Below, one piece after another: positions 63,075 through 64,000 of a DNA stretch of 64,000 nt (positions within the stretch are counted from its first letter, which is position 1; each line of letters starts with the position of its first letter). Below the pieces are notes generated by a model. The model ran no database searches, was not told the origin of the DNA, and was given only the letters and a program-made list of their open reading frames with translations. This stretch comes from a virus: the IMG/VR virus record IMGVR_UViG_3300038441_000779, positions 1 through 64,000 of that record. One strand, given 5' to 3'. The position numbers and the translations under genes are program-made.

Positions 63075-63093
63075 GGAGGGTGGTTAACCCTCC
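63075..63093 (-). other. Leader hairpin of the RNase HI gene
   Basis: Seven-bp stem (GGAGGGT / ACCCTCC) with a 5-nt loop, between the upstream stop and the RNase HI ribosome site. No U tract. Confidence 0.5.
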
Positions 63094-63106
63094 CCAGCTT
63101 TACAGG

Positions 63107-64000
63107 TTAAAAGTACATGTTGAAACTGTCGGTGGTATCACGCGGTTCCAACTGACGGGTCATCTCAGCGGCGGTGTCGATAGTTTTGATAACCTTGACA
63201 CGCGACATGATGGTGTCGGACACGTAACGCAGGATGCTGACCATCAGTGGATCGTTGGACGGTTTAACAGCTGGCTCTTCGTAACGGCCATCGAACATTA
63301 CCAGGGCCTTACCCAACCACTCGTCCAGCTCGTTGCGCAGTTCCCACTCTTCTTTGTCCAGCTTGAACTTGAACGGATCGGAAGTACCAAAGCCACCACC
63401 GATGATCTCGATGGTGTTTTCTTCGGTACGGACCATGAGCATGTCGCGGAAACGGCCGTGCGGCAGAACAACCTCGGTAATCGCCAGCTTGTTGCGAGCA
63501 TAGAGCGAGTTGGTGTTGATCGTCCGGTCTTTCACGCTCTGGTTGGCGATACCGATGAAGGTAGGGCAGTTCAACCAGCAACGCATCAGGTTAACGCCGG
63601 TGAGGGACAGGCGGCTGTTGGTACGAACGGTGGTCTCGGTGATAGTACACTCCTTGACCGCTACCCGCCCGTTACAGTCGATCTTGGAATCGGTGATCTG
63701 TGCCTGGAAGTAATCACCGCGGCTCAAACCACTGCGACGGATAGTGGAACGCTCCAGATAGACACCGTTGTAGTTGGTATCGAACTCACGCACTTTCTCG
63801 TATTCGCCCACATCCAGTTTCTTTGGAGTGTGGTCGACAGTGGTGTCACTGATCAGGCACTCGCTGTACTTGCCGCCGATCAGACTGACCGAGTTGAACA
63901 GACTGCAATCACGCACGTCGGCGTTGATCACGATAACAGACGCGCCGCGCTTGTGATCGACCTGGTTGCGGTTCATGCTCCAAGGATTGGACAGGTGCCC
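63107..64000 (-). CDS. Beta-helix-like protein, 5' end cut by the window (at least 289 aa)
   Basis: The frame is open through the right edge; an ATG at 63976 has no properly spaced ribosome site, so the true start is probably outside. The sequence repeats short elements such as DCSLFNSVSLIGGKYSECLI, ERSTIRRSGLSRGDYFQAQI, SKIDCNGRVAVKECTITETT with aliphatic residues every few positions, as in pentapeptide or right-handed beta-helix proteins. A helical C-terminal domain follows from about 210. Could be structural or a DNA mimic; function unknown. Confidence 0.75.
   Translation of the reverse strand, partial: GHLSNPWSMNRNQVDHKRGASVIVINADVRDCSLFNSVSLIGGKYSECLISDTTVDHTPKKLDVGEYEKVREFDTNYNGVYLERSTIRRSGLSRGDYFQAQITDSKIDCNGRVAVKECTITETTVRTNSRLSLTGVNLMRCWLNCPTFIGIANQSVKDRTINTNSLYARNKLAITEVVLPHGRFRDMLMVRTEENTIEIIGGGFGTSDPFKFKLDKEEWELRNELDEWLGKALVMFDGRYEEPAVKPSNDPLMVSILRYVSDTIMSRVKVIKTIDTAAEMTRQLEPRDTTDSFNMYF

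Noticed and set aside
1-64000. tRNA genes, CRISPR arrays, insertion sequences, attachment sites and replication origins
   Set aside because: No cloverleaf-like sequence, no direct repeat array, no transposase or integrase and no iteron cluster was seen by eye; a tRNAscan or repeat search could still find short items.
1-64000. Hallmark phiKZ-group proteins (nuclear shell, tubulin PhuZ, multisubunit RNA polymerase, terminase, major capsid)
   Set aside because: None of their motifs was recognised in this window; they may lie in the rest of the genome.

Overview
This window is part of the genome of a large tailed bacteriophage, most probably a jumbo myovirus of Pseudomonas or a close relative, in the neighbourhood of the phiKZ/EL/OBP phages. 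The grounds are a phage-type GroEL-like chaperonin without a GroES partner (28253-29920; phiEL and OBP encode such chaperonins), leftward promoters with the TATATTAC core known for phiKZ early promoters, large blocks of paralogous virion adhesin genes, and more than 100 closely packed genes, most of unknown function. The host assignment is inference. No terminase, capsid, polymerase, tRNA, CRISPR array or transposase is visible.

Layout. Positions 1-3483 hold a leftward run of twelve small overlapping genes. Positions 3571-15975 hold a receptor-binding region: a kelch propeller gene and one W/P-LEL adhesin gene read leftward; a divergent promoter region follows (about 5161-5241); then a rightward block encodes a collagen-like long fibre, a DUF4376-like assembly protein, five proteins built from a repeated W/P-LEL module, and a DUF1353-like protein. 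Positions 16040-39383 are leftward again: a zinc-ribbon protein, a HExxH protein, unknown proteins of 180-450 residues, the chaperonin, many 60-200-residue proteins, three tandem GNAT-like acetyltransferases and several exported proteins. A second rightward adhesin cassette (39499-42613: LamG, LamG, kelch, LamG) sits as an island in this region. From 42675 to the right edge everything is leftward: a metallophosphatase, a membrane module (LemA-like protein, TPM-like membrane protein and six paralogous small membrane proteins with a C-x8-C motif), an ADP-ribosyltransferase-like protein, a two-histidine (2H) phosphoesterase resembling anti-CBASS Acb1, a DHH phosphoesterase, RNase HI and a beta-helix protein cut by the window edge.

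How it works together. Leftward units are separated by perfect or near-perfect hairpins and often restarted by a conserved promoter of about 40 bp (upstream element TTTAACTTCTAG, core TATATTAC). This looks like early transcription of host-takeover genes: nucleotide-signal degradation, acetylation, possible ADP-ribosylation, and membrane and periplasmic proteins. The rightward blocks look like late virion adhesins; the divergent promoter between them has the motif TTTTATG at the same distance (33 nt) from each start codon. The most interesting parts are the C-x8-C membrane array with its LemA/TPM-like partners, a dispersed W-x-x-W-Y module in nine small proteins, and a short MLELL/MIELL leader shared by adhesins of unrelated fold.
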